Positions 1 through 12,921 of a stretch of 64,000 bases of DNA are shown here, in pieces (position 1 is the first letter of the stretch; every line of letters starts with the position of its first letter). The notes below the pieces were generated by a model that worked only from the letters and a program-made list of their open reading frames with translations, was not told the DNA's origin and did no database searches. A program made the position numbers and the translations under genes. The stretch comes from Pilaira anomala (lineage: Eukaryota; Mucoromycota; Mucoromycetes; Mucorales; Mucoraceae), in assembly GCA_025716855.1 (NCBI GenBank), contig JAIXMQ010000004.1, positions 248,001 to 312,000 on the forward strand, written 5' to 3'.

Positions 1-994
1 CTCAATTCAATTAATTTTATTATACAAAAAGTAATGTGAATTAATTCTGTACTTAGATCGTCTTTAAACATGGCTATATCGGTTATAAATGTGAGTGTAT
101 AAAGATATATTATGTTTTCCGAGAACTTGATTCCATGTCTTGGGAAATTCTAAAAAGAAAGGGGAATTCAGGTGAGGGAAATGTAAAGGCTGTCAAAAAG
201 TATCTTTAACTACGAAGAAGTAAAGAATTCAATTGAGTAGAGAAAAAAAAGATGTATTCTTATATAAAATAGGAATGGTTCTCTTGAGTTTAGGTATAAA
301 TGTCACTAACAATACTCGAAGTATATATAATGTGCAATAGACGGAGATGATCAACGGAAAACAAGTAATGATTATCAATTCTTATAAAGGTAGATATGTT
401 TTTATTTGCTAGTTTGTTTAAGGTTCACTCAATATGAATCTCTTATTATGAATAAGAATTCTTTATTGACGAGATGACTTAAGAGAAAAAAATAGGATTC
501 TCTATAGCTTTAAAGCCTAAAGATGTATGCCTTTTTATTTATGTAAATTGTGGGTTCATGTATTATTCTTGAAGAAATAAATGCTTCTAAAACCACTGAG
601 AAATAAATTACGTTTAGACTTATTATCTTAGTGTATGCAAAGAGAAAGATCACTAAAACGGTTTCTTCTGATATGACAAAAGAATAAAGATAAAAAAAAA
701 AAATAAAGAAAAGAAAAGTTTACACTGCTTAGAAAGTGTAGAAAAAAAAAAAGGTTTTTGACTGAAGAATTTTGTTGAAAAATAAAAAAAAAGAGGGGAG
801 TATTTATAGAAAAGAAAAATAAAGTTTGACGATAGTTACAGAAGAAAAGGAACCAGTTTATTTATTGGAATATTACAGAAATAGATTTAAATAAAATAAA
901 ATAGAACAGCATGTATCTCTCAGGCAACATTGGTTGCATTAAAAACTGTAATCATTACATTTTTTTTTTTTTTTGTGTGTCAGAATTGAATAAT
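1..994. other. 3' flank of the lipase gene; no gene seen
   Basis: AT-rich sequence rich in A runs. No open frame longer than short chance frames and no RNA gene recognised on either strand. The T run at 961-974 lies just beyond the stop of the minus-strand lipase and probably belongs to its 3' untranslated region. Confidence 0.5.
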
Positions 995-3900
995 CTAATA
1001 TTTTCCAAATAGGCCTTTATTTAATTGCTTGATAGCCTTTTCATACATGTTGGGTGAATGATCCATAAACATTGTTCGTGAAAACACAATTTCTGAAAAC
1101 CTAGCATGAACATCATCACATCTACTTAATTGAACCATATGAGCACGTTTATGTTTAGTTGTTGCTGACCCTTTTGATTCTTCTTTTGAATGTTGAACTA
1201 GCTGTGGTACTGACTCGATCAAATAAACAGTACTAGGCGGGAAAAGTTTCTCTGCTCTCATATCAGCCCGCATGGTTTTAATAAGAGCCCAAAACCATTG
1301 ATCATGTTCTTCTTCTTCTGTAGCCTTTTGATATCTACCAATAACACGGTTCATGATTTCATCAGTGACATGGCTGTCTTCATGTAAACTAACCGCTACA
1401 TTCTTAAAATCTTTTAAAAGACCAAGACTTAAGCTAGCAACAATATCAAACGCATGTACAACACTCGTCACTAACCCTTGTCCACAATACTCGCTGAGTG
1501 AAAGTGACATGACACAAGGAGAACCATAGGTATAGCAATGAATAGGTCTTCCAGACGGTAAACCAGATAATTCAGATGTTACAAAAGGGCAAGGCTCTCG
1601 TCTAATGGATGCTGCATCAAATGAATCTAATCTAACATCATCTTCCATACGCCTTGACAAGAAATGAGCTGTTTCTTCACTCCATAAGACGCTAAGTAAA
1701 CTTGCAACACCAGCTCCTAATGAATGACCACACAAGACAAGACCGTAATTAGGATGAGTCTCAAGGCCTTTCTTGATTGTTTCAAAGACCTTTCCTTTTT
1801 GTGTGGCTAGTAATTGAGCTGCTTCTAGCATACCGCCATGTGCAACGTAATGTCTTGGCTGGTTTTTGTTATCTGGGTTATGTGCATGAGGTAATTGGTC
1901 GGTGGGTAATGTAAACTCTTTGTAATCACAGGTCAAGTCCGTTAGTACGTCACTTAAGCCAAGTGTACCACGACATGTAAGTACAATTGCTTGTGCGCTA
2001 TGGTCTACAGTAACATAATGGACGAGGGCATGTAGCTTGGAATGCGTGACTGAAGAAAGGATGGTTGTATCTGTATAGCTTGAGAGCAAAATATCTTCAA
2101 TGGATACACCTGTATGATGAGCAAAAGCATGATGGTTCGGATGATGTGAGTTTGGTAAGACGCTTGGGATATCACCAATACCTAAAATACGCATGAAAGA
2201 TTCACCATAAGCAGCACTGGCATAACGAATAAAATGAGCAATATTACTAACAATATGTTTCCGAGGAAAATTTTTCAAGCTGGGTTCAGAGTCTAAGGGC
2301 AGTTTTTGTTTTTGACGTAATTTGGCGGGTACAGATGGAGATCGTATTAAGGAACGGCTGGTGCTGCTACTTGTGTTAGAATCAGAAGGAGTTGTATGGT
2401 ATGTTGTGGTTTTTAATGTTCTAGATAAAGATGCTAAACTGTTAAAGGAATTAGATTTATGTAAATAAGGCGAAGGAAGTGGTGGTGGAGGCGCAGGCTT
2501 CTTTTTTTGTTGCGCTAATGCTTCAGCTCCCTTTTGAAATAAATTAGATACGCTCTTCTTTTTAGAAAGATTCTTGATTTTGAGTCCGCTCCAGGACATG
2601 CGTCGCTTGAGTTTTGGGTCTAGGCTAGGTTCCTCAGCATAAGGTACTGCTGCTGATAACGATTTGTTTTCATCTTGATATGGCTTGGTTAGGTTTTCAT
2701 CTGCTGGACAAGAAGAATGATAGGATACGGGTTGTAATAATTTATCGTCTCGATGGGAAGAAGATGAGAAAGATTTCTGTACAGGCTTGTCCTCACGATG
2801 TGAAGAAGAAGAATACGATGATTGTAATGTAGTTGATGTGCTAGTCATGGTAGTGATAGGTCCTTCAATTGTTTCTTCTACATTATCTTTGGTCATCACA
2901 CCGTACTTGGTTTGGCGTTCCATTTTCTTTCGAGCAAGTTTTTTCGAGACAGAAGATAGCATGATTCTGAAGCCTGAGCCCAGCTTTCTTTTGCCATCTA
3001 TAGCTTGACCTTGCTCAATTGCCTTTTGTGTACATAAATCATTTGAATGCTCGTCAGATTCGGGGAATTGGTCGACGACGGCCATAAAAGATTCTTGCTC
3101 TTCTTCATTCTTTCTTTCAACAATTTGTTTTGATCTAGGCTGTTCAATTCCATAAATATCAATAGGTCGAATACGGGTTGTTGTTGTTGTAATTCGATTG
3201 GTAGTTTTTGTAACTTCATACATATTATAAGGGTTTCCAAAATTATCTAAAGCCAAATCAATCGATTTACCATTTAAGTCGGATGATGAAGCTAGACTGA
3301 TCAAGCTACTATTGTTATCGCTTGATTCATCAGTGGATGATGAATGAGCCAAAATTTCTTCTAATTCATGAATAATATCTGTATGTTCTGGTGGTTCATC
3401 GTTTTCATTATTTTGATATTGAATGAGAGCTTGTTGTGTATCTTCTTCTACCACTAAGCCCTTCCAGAGCACTTTGATCTTCATGTCGTTCATTGTACGT
3501 TTATGAGTTACATTTTGAAGTACAGCAAATGCAGTCAAGGCTTTTGTTAAACCTGATAATACGGCTACTTTGCCGATTTTAGTTAGAGCGAAATCCGGAT
3601 CGCGCATTAACTCGCGATGTACAAGAGTAATAATAGACGCAATTGCACGAGAGGTCTCATTGGAGCCGAAGATTCCATCAATGATGCTAACTGATTCTTC
3701 TGCTGCCTAAATTTGGTAATGGTTTTAGTCAAGAAACAAACAAAACAAAAATATAAATTAAAAATAAACATACCATTAGTCCGGACTTGATCGTTTGTGA
3801 TGTGAACTGAATACCGGATAACGCAAATAATTCTACGAGAGTAAAGCTATGATGTACCACATAAATACCAAGATTCGTATATTTATCTAATACTTGTAAA

Positions 3901-4355
3901 AATCCGCTTCTGCATATTTTATTAAAAAAAAATTAAAAAAAAAAAAGAGAAAAAAAAACAAGTAACAAATAGCTTTTTAGTTTTATTTGTTTTTTTTTTG
4001 TTATGATGAATGAATTTTTTTTTTTTTTTTCGTACCTTTCATATTCGATTGTACTGGAAGATTGATGGTCTGAAGTGACGACAGCTGAACTAGAAGGTGC
4101 TGTCATTTGGTGTAACTTTTTTGCTGTAGATAAGGCATTAATTAATGCCTGCCTTGATAAACCGAACGAAAATGATGTGCTATGTTTAGCAGATTCCAAT
4201 AAAGCTTCAATTAATAGTGCAGAGCATCTCAGGGACAGTCTTGCAGCTAACGCAATCGCGGTAATAAAAGCAGCTATGTTTTCTGGAAGTAAAGTTGGGG
4301 AATCATTAAATAAACTGGTTGAATATGCTGTTATTTGCTGTGTAGAAACAACCAT
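995..4355 (-). CDS. Class 3 lipase, sn1-specific diacylglycerol lipase-like
   Basis: Three exons, 4355-4036, 3909-3774 and 3706-995, splice in phase to about 1055 residues. The first 150 residues are hydrophobic or amphipathic and probably membrane-associated, as in diacylglycerol lipases. A long basic, Ser/Thr-rich and proline-rich middle follows. The alpha/beta-hydrolase core is C-terminal. The nucleophile elbow GHSLGAG lies near residue 815, with the oxyanion-type TCRGTLG upstream. A downstream Asp (AFDIVASLS) and His (SLHEDSH) are candidates to complete the triad. The family hydrolyses the sn-1 ester of diacylglycerol at membranes. The assignment to class 3 lipase is firm, but the exact substrate is inferred. 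The start at 4355 gives the longest frame with good splice sites; introns are 67 and 126 nt. Confidence 0.9.
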
Positions 4356-5144
4356 TTCTATACTTAAAACAAAAAGAAAAAGAAAATATTAAAAAGAGAT
4401 CGATACATGTCTCGAATAAATAATGTGAGGCCCAAATTTATTTATTATTACGCCGTCACATGTGTTACTTGATCTACATGTGATAGGGCTTGCTATTACT
4501 TTGAATGGTTTCTTGGGTTTTTTTTTATTGGAGTGAAAAAAGAAAAGAAAAGGGCTGGGTCACTTTATGACATTATAATGACTACTTTCATCGAGACTAA
4601 AATATACATTGTGAAATAGTAAGAGCCGAAAGATATATCTGGTTACTTACTTGTTTCAACAATAGTACATATTTTCTAACAAAATAGCGCTTACAAGCAG
4701 CTTTATTTGTATTCGCAAACATTTGTGAACTGTATTACAAAAGATCTCTTTTAGGTTTGTACTTTTGTTCTATTGTTTTCAAATTTAAACTTATATGTAT
4801 GTTAGGACGCACAGATTAATATAATAGTTAATTTTAATTGTATTTCAAAAAAAATAAATGGGTTTATAAATAAAAATAAATGACGATGAGAAACGTTTTT
4901 TTTTTCTTTGTTTTTTCTAGATAAGCAGTAGTAGATGATAAAAACAAGCGCATTTAAATAATATTTTTAATTCGTTCTCTCTTTTTTTTTTTTGCATAAA
5001 TAATATATCTCCCCCCTTATGCAAAATTTAATAATGATGAGAACAGGCACATTGCGTTTTTATTTGTTTTGAAGATTATTTTTATTTATATTTGTACATC
5101 ATTATGGTTTCTAGTAAAAATTATGTATATATAGTAGTCAGATG

Positions 5145-5189
<45 letters not shown>

Positions 5190-6980
5190 TTCATATGGCA
5201 ATAACACATGAAAAAAAATACAATAGAATCAATTTCGATCAAAAAACTAATTTGGTTTTTTTTTTCTCTTTTCAATACTATTTCACTATAAAAAAACACG
5301 AACGGTAAAAAGACCTATAAACTTACTATTCAGGTCCTTATGACTCTTTTGCTCATTTGATTATATATTCGCATAAATGAAACTCAAATGACTTTTAACG
5401 ATTCGGAGTCACACAGTCTCTCGCTGGCTTACTTGTTAGATGAGAATTTCACATTTGAATGAAACGAAAATAATGAATGGTAACGTGTTTTTTTCTACTA
5501 CAGCTCTTGCTTACAAACTATATATTTCGTAGTTATCGATTAGATTTGTATCTTAATTGGTACATGTATCGCAGTAATTGATGATGTTGGTACTCGGTCC
5601 CTGTAATTACTAATTAACTACTGTGTACAGAATTCCCAATTTCGAGATATGGCTGATATCAGTTTTCTTTTTCATGAAGATTGTGGCACAAGTGTCAAAA
5701 AACTTTTATCTTTTTTTGTCTTATTTAATATCATGACGACACTGTGTATACTTTAATTAAGGTTACAACTTAGATATTACTCAGCTTCTCTATATTCAGT
5801 GAGTGATACAAGAGATTTTTGATAAATCAAGTGTTTGCGATCAATATAATAAGGGACAAGCATACAGATTGAAATGACATCAAATAATTGGTACAAGTGA
5901 TTTGTTTTCATGAAAAATTCTCAGTTAACTTAAATTATTAAAAATGCTGTAACATTAACTTCCAAACTCTGTAACTAATTGTAATTCGATTCGAAATATT
6001 TCAAATGAAAATATCTATTACTGACTTTTGCTATTTAATGTCTGCTTTTTTTTTTTGAATATATATAGCAAATGTTTTAGTTCTGTCCACGCAATTATCT
6101 CACGAGAGAGAAAAAATAGTTAAACTTATAACTTCTTAAGGGTTCTAATGCTGGTTATTATTAGTATCAGATATTATAGTTGTTGTACCCATGACGCGCT
6201 ACAAATATTTTGTAATCGTATACTCAGATTGATGTAAACTTAGTTTATTGTTTCTAATTTTCCAAACACCAAACATTAATGCATAGATATTTTTTTTCAA
6301 CACTGATTATGTTTAACTCCATTATAATTATCTTCAATTCCAAAGTATTTCGCACTTTACCAATTATCTTAAATTTTTGTTTGGGGTGTCTATATTACTC
6401 AGTTTATACTAGTCATATTCAGTTTGAATAGACTATATAAGCACAAATACATGTATTTTTAAATTTAGATAAATCAAGTTTTGTTTTTATTCAAAAAGCA
6501 AATTAATTTCGTAACAAAGATCTAAAACTATCGAATAGAGTAAATTTTACAAGTGTGGAACACTATATAAATAGAATATTAAAAATTGAATCATAGAGAA
6601 TGTAAATTACAACGTAAAAGGACAGAGAATATTTGTCAGTGTATACAATAATAAAACTAAAAGAGTTCTGAAATAAAATAATCAACCTACTTGAATTATG
6701 TTTAAAAACATTATCTTTCTGATAGGTTCAAACAAATCTATAACTGCAGCTATTTCACATTTATTCTAACTTTTTTTATTCTAATTAATGAAATTGAGCG
6801 TGTATATCCAGCGCATGAATTTTCATAGAATTCATAGTTTGTAATAATCTAGAATACTATATATCTTTCCTCTACCAAAGTCGTGTTATATAAAGTGACT
6901 GTATGTGCCATTTTGGTTGTTAAGCAGTACTTGGGTCTTAAGACATCGTTTGTCGAAAAACGATTTTTGTAAAAGAAAGG
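4356..6980. other. Long AT-rich intergenic stretch
   Basis: No convincing gene. A pure A run of about 40 bases sits near 5147-5187. Short open frames, for example about 35 codons from an ATG near 5649 on the plus strand, carry no recognisable motif. Part of this is likely the promoter side of the lipase gene. Confidence 0.4.
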
Positions 6981-7145
6981 TCAATCCAGCTTCATCGTAA
7001 GGCCTAAGTTTAAACTGTTCCAAGACATTCGTGTGAACCGACGGTTACGTATTTGGATATTTTCAAATAACTTGGCGGTGTCATTTGATAATGTCACACC
7101 AACATGACTGTCTTGCATGAGCATTAGAAAAATAGGGATTTTCAT
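6981..7145 (-). CDS. Small hypothetical ORF, head-to-head with the TVP15-like gene
   Basis: A 54-codon open frame begins with Met-Lys-Ile-Pro and ends at a TGA read from 6983. The open frame extends upstream to about 7160, where an AAAG that could be a splice acceptor is seen. The composition (QDSHVGVTLS, then an Arg/Asn-rich IQIRNRRF) looks more protein-like than the neighbouring DNA. It starts only 44 bases from the ATG of the gene on the other strand. I do not recognise it. It may be an orphan exon, a small gene or chance. Confidence 0.25.
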   Translation of the reverse strand: MKIPIFLMLMQDSHVGVTLSNDTAKLFENIQIRNRRFTRMSWNSLNLGLTMKLD

Positions 7146-7189
7146 AATTTCCTGTTCTTTCTTTAGTTTATATATTGTTTAGATAAAAC

Positions 7190-7981
7190 ATGCAAGCTTC
7201 TATAATATTTGGAAAATGTGTCAATATGCTTGCACTTTCAGGCTATTTATTAAATGTTATCAGTCTCTTGGATAGTACAACATCACGTAAGGACGTATAA
7301 TCCGCCGGTTACATTTACGATATATATATTTATCAAACGCTGACTTATATTTGAAATTAGCTCTCGAAAAAGTGAACGGTGTTTTTCATATGTAATGTTT
7401 ACAATATCGATGTTTAACATGTATACTGATTATATCTCTAATCAATAACAAAGGCTATTCCTTGTCTTTCTTTTAACATTGGAAATTCAAGAACCTACTC
7501 CTAACGTTCAGTACATGCAACTGTTTTTATATTCATTCGGTCGTGGACTTTGTAAGAAAAAATATATTGATATATAAAGCTTTTATAACTAACTGTATAT
7601 ATTACTAGTTTATATCTGGTAGATTTAACATTATAATAATTAGATTAACTACATATTGACATTATGTTATCATTTAGGATTTCTATGATTTTATTAAGAG
7701 GTTCAGTTTTATCGATAGTTGGTTCATCAATTGTAAGGTTTTTTTTTTATTTACACATACGTTAATTGTTTTAATCTTACGACCTCTCTATTATGTATTA
7801 GACTGGCCTGATAGGTGCACTTTACATAATCTTTGGTTCTTGCCAAAGCTGTTGTTCAAGATCTAGAAATATTGTTGTCGACTTTGACGAACCATCCTCT
7901 TCAACTTATGTTTTTCATTCACCAGCAACTCACCCTCCTCAGTTACCTCAGTATACCGTAAAAGATCCCACCCGTCGCTAA
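7190..7981 (+). CDS. COPI-associated / TVP15-like Golgi membrane protein
   Basis: Six short exons join in phase: 7190-7286, 7361-7391, 7454-7551, 7609-7618, 7678-7732 and 7802-7981, giving 156 residues. All introns are GT-AG. The product has about four hydrophobic segments and the family hallmark GRGLFY after an LTLEIQEP stretch, followed by a Cys-rich turn (SCQSCC) and a polar, proline-rich tail. COPI-associated/TVP15 proteins are small tetraspanning proteins of late Golgi vesicles. The 10-nt exon 7609-7618 supplies the FYI residues that complete the hallmark, which is the best evidence that it is real. No exon is long enough to be found as an ORF. The assignment rests on motif and topology only. 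Confidence 0.72.
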
Positions 7982-8267
7982 ATATGTTATGCGATAGTTC
8001 AACAAATAATACGTGTTGCGTAATTAACAGATATTGGCATATTTTATAAATAAAATATCATCCCATTTTATTTTTATATTTTCTCAAGTAGCAACAATAA
8101 GACAACAGTTTCAATTATATGAGATTATAGAGTTACCTTATTAGGAGAATAGAATGACTATTGATAGCAAACAAGTACATTATTCATTTATGAATAACAC
8201 TTTTGATATTACCACAACTATTAAATAATACGTATAGGAGATGTGTATAGCGATAAAAATGAGTTTA

Positions 8268-9619
8268 TTAAACAGATTGATCAAACCCGTATTGGTGACT
8301 TAATACACGTAATTTATCCTTAAGTGAATCCAAATTGAGATAGGTACCCTTAAGATGTCTATCACCGCTTGTAGGATCAAATGAGGTACGACCATGGAAT
8401 ACACGTCTATTAGCAAACATGACAAGCTGACCTGGTTGAAGAGTTAATTGATATCGAAGAGAATCATCCTCAACATAATCAGCAAACTTTTGGAAGGCAC
8501 TATAGAATTTCTTTGCATCTTTGGGAGATAAATCATCCATAGGACCTTGGAATTGAGGAGCATAATTTACATGACTTTCCCAAGCAGGACCACTTTGAGG
8601 TTCGCCAGTAACAATAGTAGGTCTTTTATAATACATGTGATGACCATCATTTACATAATGAAATGTAACTGGCGTATTTACAAGGATTTCATACTCTTCA
8701 GGATAGTTTTGTTTTAATAATTCAACAGCGCGGAAGGAGTCAACAAAAATACTAGATCCACCAGTGACCGAGTTTTTTAAACTATGCAAAAGTTGAATAC
8801 CAGGTGGACTATCCATGTACCTAAATAAAGAAAGCGGTTAAATATTTAAGCCTTTTTTTTTTGTTTTAATTCGTCTTACATAAGATCCATGTGGAAACCC
8901 AAATATAAACTTGTATATGCAATATTGGTAGATTTTGCTATATTTTTAACATCAAAATCACGACCATAGAAAGTTTCTTGAATAGGACCAATTCTTTCGG
9001 CTACTTGAGTACATGCTTCATCCGTGAGAGGAACATCTTTTAAGAAGACCAAGCCAGAGTTGTACAAACGTTGAACCACAGTATGCATACCCTCATCAGT
9101 ATTCATGTAGTCATTGTAAGATACCCAATCCAATTTATATTCATCACGATTCCAGGTTTGGGGTGTAATATGATTAAATCTATATTTTTCGCTTGCTTTA
9201 CTCGATTGATAACGACGTAAAAAGTCAAGAGAAAAACGACTGATATGGTCTTCAGCAGGACCTTTATTGTGTCGGAGAGGTTGGTTCCATGTGATTTCAG
9301 CTTCTTCACCAATAATTTTGACACTATTAGGTTTAATATCAAGAGGAATATCAGCAGAAGAATGTAATTTTTGGCTACTAGAAGGGTGAACACAACGAGG
9401 GCATTGACAGTTATCTCTCAACCAAAGATAGCTATAAGTACTAGTGTCTGAATTTTCGTTATTCCATTTAATTTGAAGTGACTCTTCATCCCCTTGAGTG
9501 GTTATGAGCTTATTGAATTTGATAGCAGATGAAGTAAAAAAGCTTTTACTGAGAGCTTTATGATTCAAAGCTTGGTATTTGTGAATACTTTGTTTAATAA
9601 AACGACTAGTAGAAAACAT
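8268..9619 (-). CDS. BBOX1: Gamma-butyrobetaine dioxygenase (carnitine biosynthesis)
   Basis: Two exons, 9619-8880 and 8820-8268, give 430 residues. The start at 9619 is preferred over an in-frame ATG at 9709 because it begins a Ser/Lys/Phe-rich leader typical of mitochondrial import. The N-terminal zinc-binding domain has the Cys pattern NCQCPRC. The TauD-type 2-oxoglutarate/Fe(II) core has the metal ligands HMD (in GFHMDL) and a distal His in FHGRTSF. The ending RHLKGTYLNLD fits butyrobetaine dioxygenase better than trimethyllysine dioxygenase, the close alternative. The enzyme hydroxylates gamma-butyrobetaine to L-carnitine using 2-oxoglutarate, oxygen and ascorbate. The intron is 59 nt. 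Confidence 0.88.
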
Positions 9620-10456
9620 TTTGAAAGAACAGAAAAGTAAATAAACTTGCTTCCCCAGAATTTTATAAATAAAAAATTTGATTAAGTTACCGCTATATCG
9701 GTGTAACAAAAAAACTTCTCATCTACTTTGAACTTGTTCACAACAATCGAATCCAAATATTCTTCTCCTTTTCTCATTACTACATTTCTGCATTTTGTTT
9801 CATCAAGTTCCACCTCTCAGCGCACGTGTGACTTTAAATTATAATAAATCAAGTCTTATGAAAGATTTAATGAATTGCACTTCAGTTATTTAAAGAAGAA
9901 GGTCCTTATGAGGATGTTTCTTTTTCAAGACTGAATGATATTTGATTTAATTTATTTAAATGAAGCAAGGTTCTTTATTCAAGATGTTTACTTTCAAAGG
10001 ACTACTTTAAATATTTTGACACGAAGAGGTTTTATAGTTTATACCCTTAGTTTACCTTGAGTGTAGTATGTTCTTTTTACAGTATTAACTACCCAGGAAC
10101 TAATAATTAGTTGGATGTTGGTTTCAATGAAATTGTAACAAAAATATATAAAAAAAAAAGGTGATTTCTAGTGAAGTGTCCGTACGTCGTGTAAATAAAA
10201 AAAAAATGTCAATAACAATCAACGGAAATCTAGTGATATTCAATCCTTTAGTCGGATGTTGTAAAACAAGTGTAAGAAAAATTGGTTTATTCAAAAGTTT
10301 GGAATGAGAAAAGTTCTGAAGATTTTATCTCCCCTTTACCCTCAAAACTCAAAATATATCAAATCCTATTTCACATGGCACAAATTTTATCCAAATCTTT
10401 TTTTTTAATATATTTTATCTGAACAGAAAGAAAAAAAAATCTATGAAATGAACTTT
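9620..10456. other. Intergenic region between BBOX and EMC7
   Basis: No gene seen. It holds the promoter side of the dioxygenase gene and the 3' end of EMC7, and is very AT-rich with A runs near 10150 and 10200. Confidence 0.5.
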
Positions 10457-11398
10457 TTATCGCTTTGCAAACATTTGGGACAAACTAGGCATATCAGATA
10501 ATAACTTTTGTGCATCAGCTTGTGATTGACTGATTTCTTTAGCTCCCTCAGGATCTACAAATAAAATATCAGAAAAGGTTTTCATCGATTCATAAAAATT
10601 TCACTAACCCATTTCTTGCATTTGCTTCATTAACTTTGGCATAAAGAACATCATAATTGCACTTACACCCATCATCAAAAACATTGGGTTCTTAAACATA
10701 CCCATCACGCTAAAACCTTGACGTTCCTATGTAGATCATAGCTTAATACATCTTTTACTTCCCGTCCATAATCGTCACTTACCATGAAATATTCTGAAAC
10801 TGCTTTAGCTTGGATATCTAATGGATAAGAAACGGAGTTTCCTCGTTGATTCCAATCGATACCAAGTCCAGTATAAGTAGCTTTTACATTATTTTCCTCG
10901 TTAACATCCACGCGCAACTAAGAAGAAATTACACTTAATTTATCGTCTTTAATTTTTTTCTCTTCCAACTATACCTTGGGAAATACATATTCGATACTTT
11001 GAACTTCCAATAAGTAAGAGCCAGGTTTAACATTGGGACTAATAAATGATAAGTCAACAATTTTCCTCTTAATAGTATTGGTAAATATAAGGTTACATTG
11101 CAAATTCGCCGTTAGCTTTAATATGAGCAGTGTACTGAGCTCCGTTAAGAACAATTCTTGTTGTAGAAGTGTCAATCTTTGTCACATCTACAAGTTTTAT
11201 ACTGAGCAATCTACCTTGTTGATGACTAAAATAAACTTTTTCTTACCTGAAATAACAGCATTAGGTATAATTTTACCCTGAAGAGTTATTGCTGTGGCAA
11301 ACGTAACTAAAAAGCTAGAAGAGTTACTCAACAACTGTAGAAATATAATTGTTTTTGTAGTTAAATTACCTGACAATAAAGAAACTTAACAATCTCAT
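10457..11398 (-). CDS. EMC7: ER membrane protein complex subunit 7
   Basis: Seven exons join in phase: 11398-11370, 11314-11247, 11187-11097, 11038-10975, 10917-10783, 10726-10609 and 10554-10457, giving 200 residues. An N-terminal signal peptide (MRLLSFFIVSFLVTFATA) is followed by a beta-sandwich domain with RIVLNG, the family turn NVKPGSYLLEV, and EYVFPK. After the typical FSVMGMFKNPMFLMM start comes one membrane segment, then PKLMKQMQEMDPEG, a strongly conserved EMC7 feature, and a short charged tail. EMC inserts tail-anchored and multipass proteins into the ER membrane. The first intron uses the acceptor at 11315; a nearer AG would bring a stop into frame. It is a little shorter than animal EMC7. 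Confidence 0.9.
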
Positions 11399-11870
11399 AT
11401 TATGTATACGGGAAAAGACCACCACATTTATTTGTACGTTATTATTTATTTTTTTTTTCTCTCATATTCGTATCCCGCACGTATCTTTATTGTCAAAATG
11501 ACGAAAGTATTTGTAAAGTTTTATCTGATAAGTGATTTACATTATTTCTCCCAGAAAAAGTTGTAAGGGCAAATAATGTTATGGATGTATATGAGTTTTA
11601 TGAACACAACAATCTCATTACTTGACGTGTCTATATGTTTATGGTACAACGAGAAAGCGATATGCTCAAAATAGAGGTAACGTATTACTTTATATAATAA
11701 TCCGTAAATATTTATGAGAGCCGCGCAGATTTGTTTTACTCCTTCAGGAATGGTACGAATTTGTAATTTTATGTTTCAACTTGTTTTAAAATCACATTAT
11801 CCACTTTTCCTTTTCTCTTTTCTTCTTTTTCAAACTTTTTTTTTTTTAAAAAAAATAAAATAAAAAAAAA
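11399..11870. promoter_or_regulatory. Divergent promoter region, EMC7 / GT8
   Basis: A 472-base gap separates two genes that point away from each other, so it must hold both promoters. A pyrimidine-rich tract (CTTTTCTTCTTTTTC-like) and an A-rich leader lie just upstream of the plus-strand ATG at 11871. I see no clear TATA box that I would place with confidence. Confidence 0.4.
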
Positions 11871-12752
11871 ATGGTTACTTATTCTACAGTGAACGGTGCA
11901 TGGGCTATTGTTTTAACAAGTACAAATGATTACGTTAAGGGAGTATTTGCTATCAAACACGCGCTGCATAATTTATATAATAGCCAATATCCTCTCCTTG
12001 TGCTTTATACGTCAGCAGTGGTCCCAGAAGTGGTCGATCAATTGAAAACTCTTGGGTGTATTGTAAAAGAAATTCAACCTATTGTTCCGACCGGTAAAGT
12101 AGAGTATAAATTCGAAAGGTTTGTTGAGACATGGACAAAGTTAGCAGTTTGGAATCAGTCAGAGTATGATCGCTTGGTTTTGCTAGATGCAGATATGTTA
12201 CCGCTTCAAAATATGGATGAACTGATGAGAATCGATTTACCTAATAAAGATTGGGTAGCTGCCTGCCACGCATGTATTTGTAATCCACAAAAAATTAAAC
12301 ATTATCCTGATTTTTGGGTGCCTGAAAATTGCTCTTATACTGATACAAAATCAATTGAGCCACGATTATTAGGTGATAAGTCTAGCTACTTTAATAGTGG
12401 CCTCATTGTACTGGCGCCTCATATGGATAAATTCAATCAAATGGTGTCTTATTTAAATAGTATCCCGGATCTCAATATTTATCCTTTCCCTGATCAAGAT
12501 TTTTTAAATGAAATATTTGGTGGTCAATGGGTACCATTATCTTACATTTATAACGCACTAAAAACATTACAATCAGCTCATGAACCAATGTGGGACATGG
12601 ATCGAGTTAAAAATGTTCATTATATACTCACCAAGCCATGGGATATCGATGTAAATAAACAAATGACCGATCAAGAGAATGTTTATAAGCCGCTGTATAA
12701 AATTTGGTGGAACAACTATAATGCGATAAATGATATCTCCACTGTAAACTAA
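11871..12752 (+). CDS. Family 8 glycosyltransferase (glycogenin / galactinol synthase-like)
   Basis: A single exon encodes 293 residues. The GT8 fold markers are all present: an N-terminal nucleotide-binding strand (WAIVLTSTNDYV), the metal-binding DAD in LLDADMLPL at residues 106-108, YFNSG at 175-179, the DQDFLN motif at 210-215 and HYILTKPWD at 252-260, whose His is a metal ligand in this family. GT8 enzymes move a sugar from a UDP-sugar with retention of configuration. There is no signal peptide or membrane segment, so it is probably cytosolic. The length is near a bare catalytic domain, without the long glycogenin C-terminal tail. Acceptor unknown. The next gene, 169 bases downstream on the same strand, is an acyltransferase. 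Confidence 0.88.
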   Translation: MVTYSTVNGAWAIVLTSTNDYVKGVFAIKHALHNLYNSQYPLLVLYTSAVVPEVVDQLKTLGCIVKEIQPIVPTGKVEYKFERFVETWTKLAVWNQSEYDRLVLLDADMLPLQNMDELMRIDLPNKDWVAACHACICNPQKIKHYPDFWVPENCSYTDTKSIEPRLLGDKSSYFNSGLIVLAPHMDKFNQMVSYLNSIPDLNIYPFPDQDFLNEIFGGQWVPLSYIYNALKTLQSAHEPMWDMDRVKNVHYILTKPWDIDVNKQMTDQENVYKPLYKIWWNNYNAINDISTVN

Positions 12753-12921
12753 ATGAATGAATTTCCTTTTTTTTTTTTTTTATAAAAGGCATTAATAAAA
12801 TTACTTCAATTATGCTTTTATCTGCTTCCTTATATCCGTCACTTGAGCCGAATATTTATATAAGTGTGTGTATGTTTGTAAAATGTAACATATTATTTGT
12901 TTTTTTATTTATTAGGTTATT

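Noticed and set aside
4075..4392. Plus-strand 105-codon frame opposite the first lipase exon
   Set aside because: It is the antisense of a coding exon whose splice sites and phases fit the lipase; no motif of its own.
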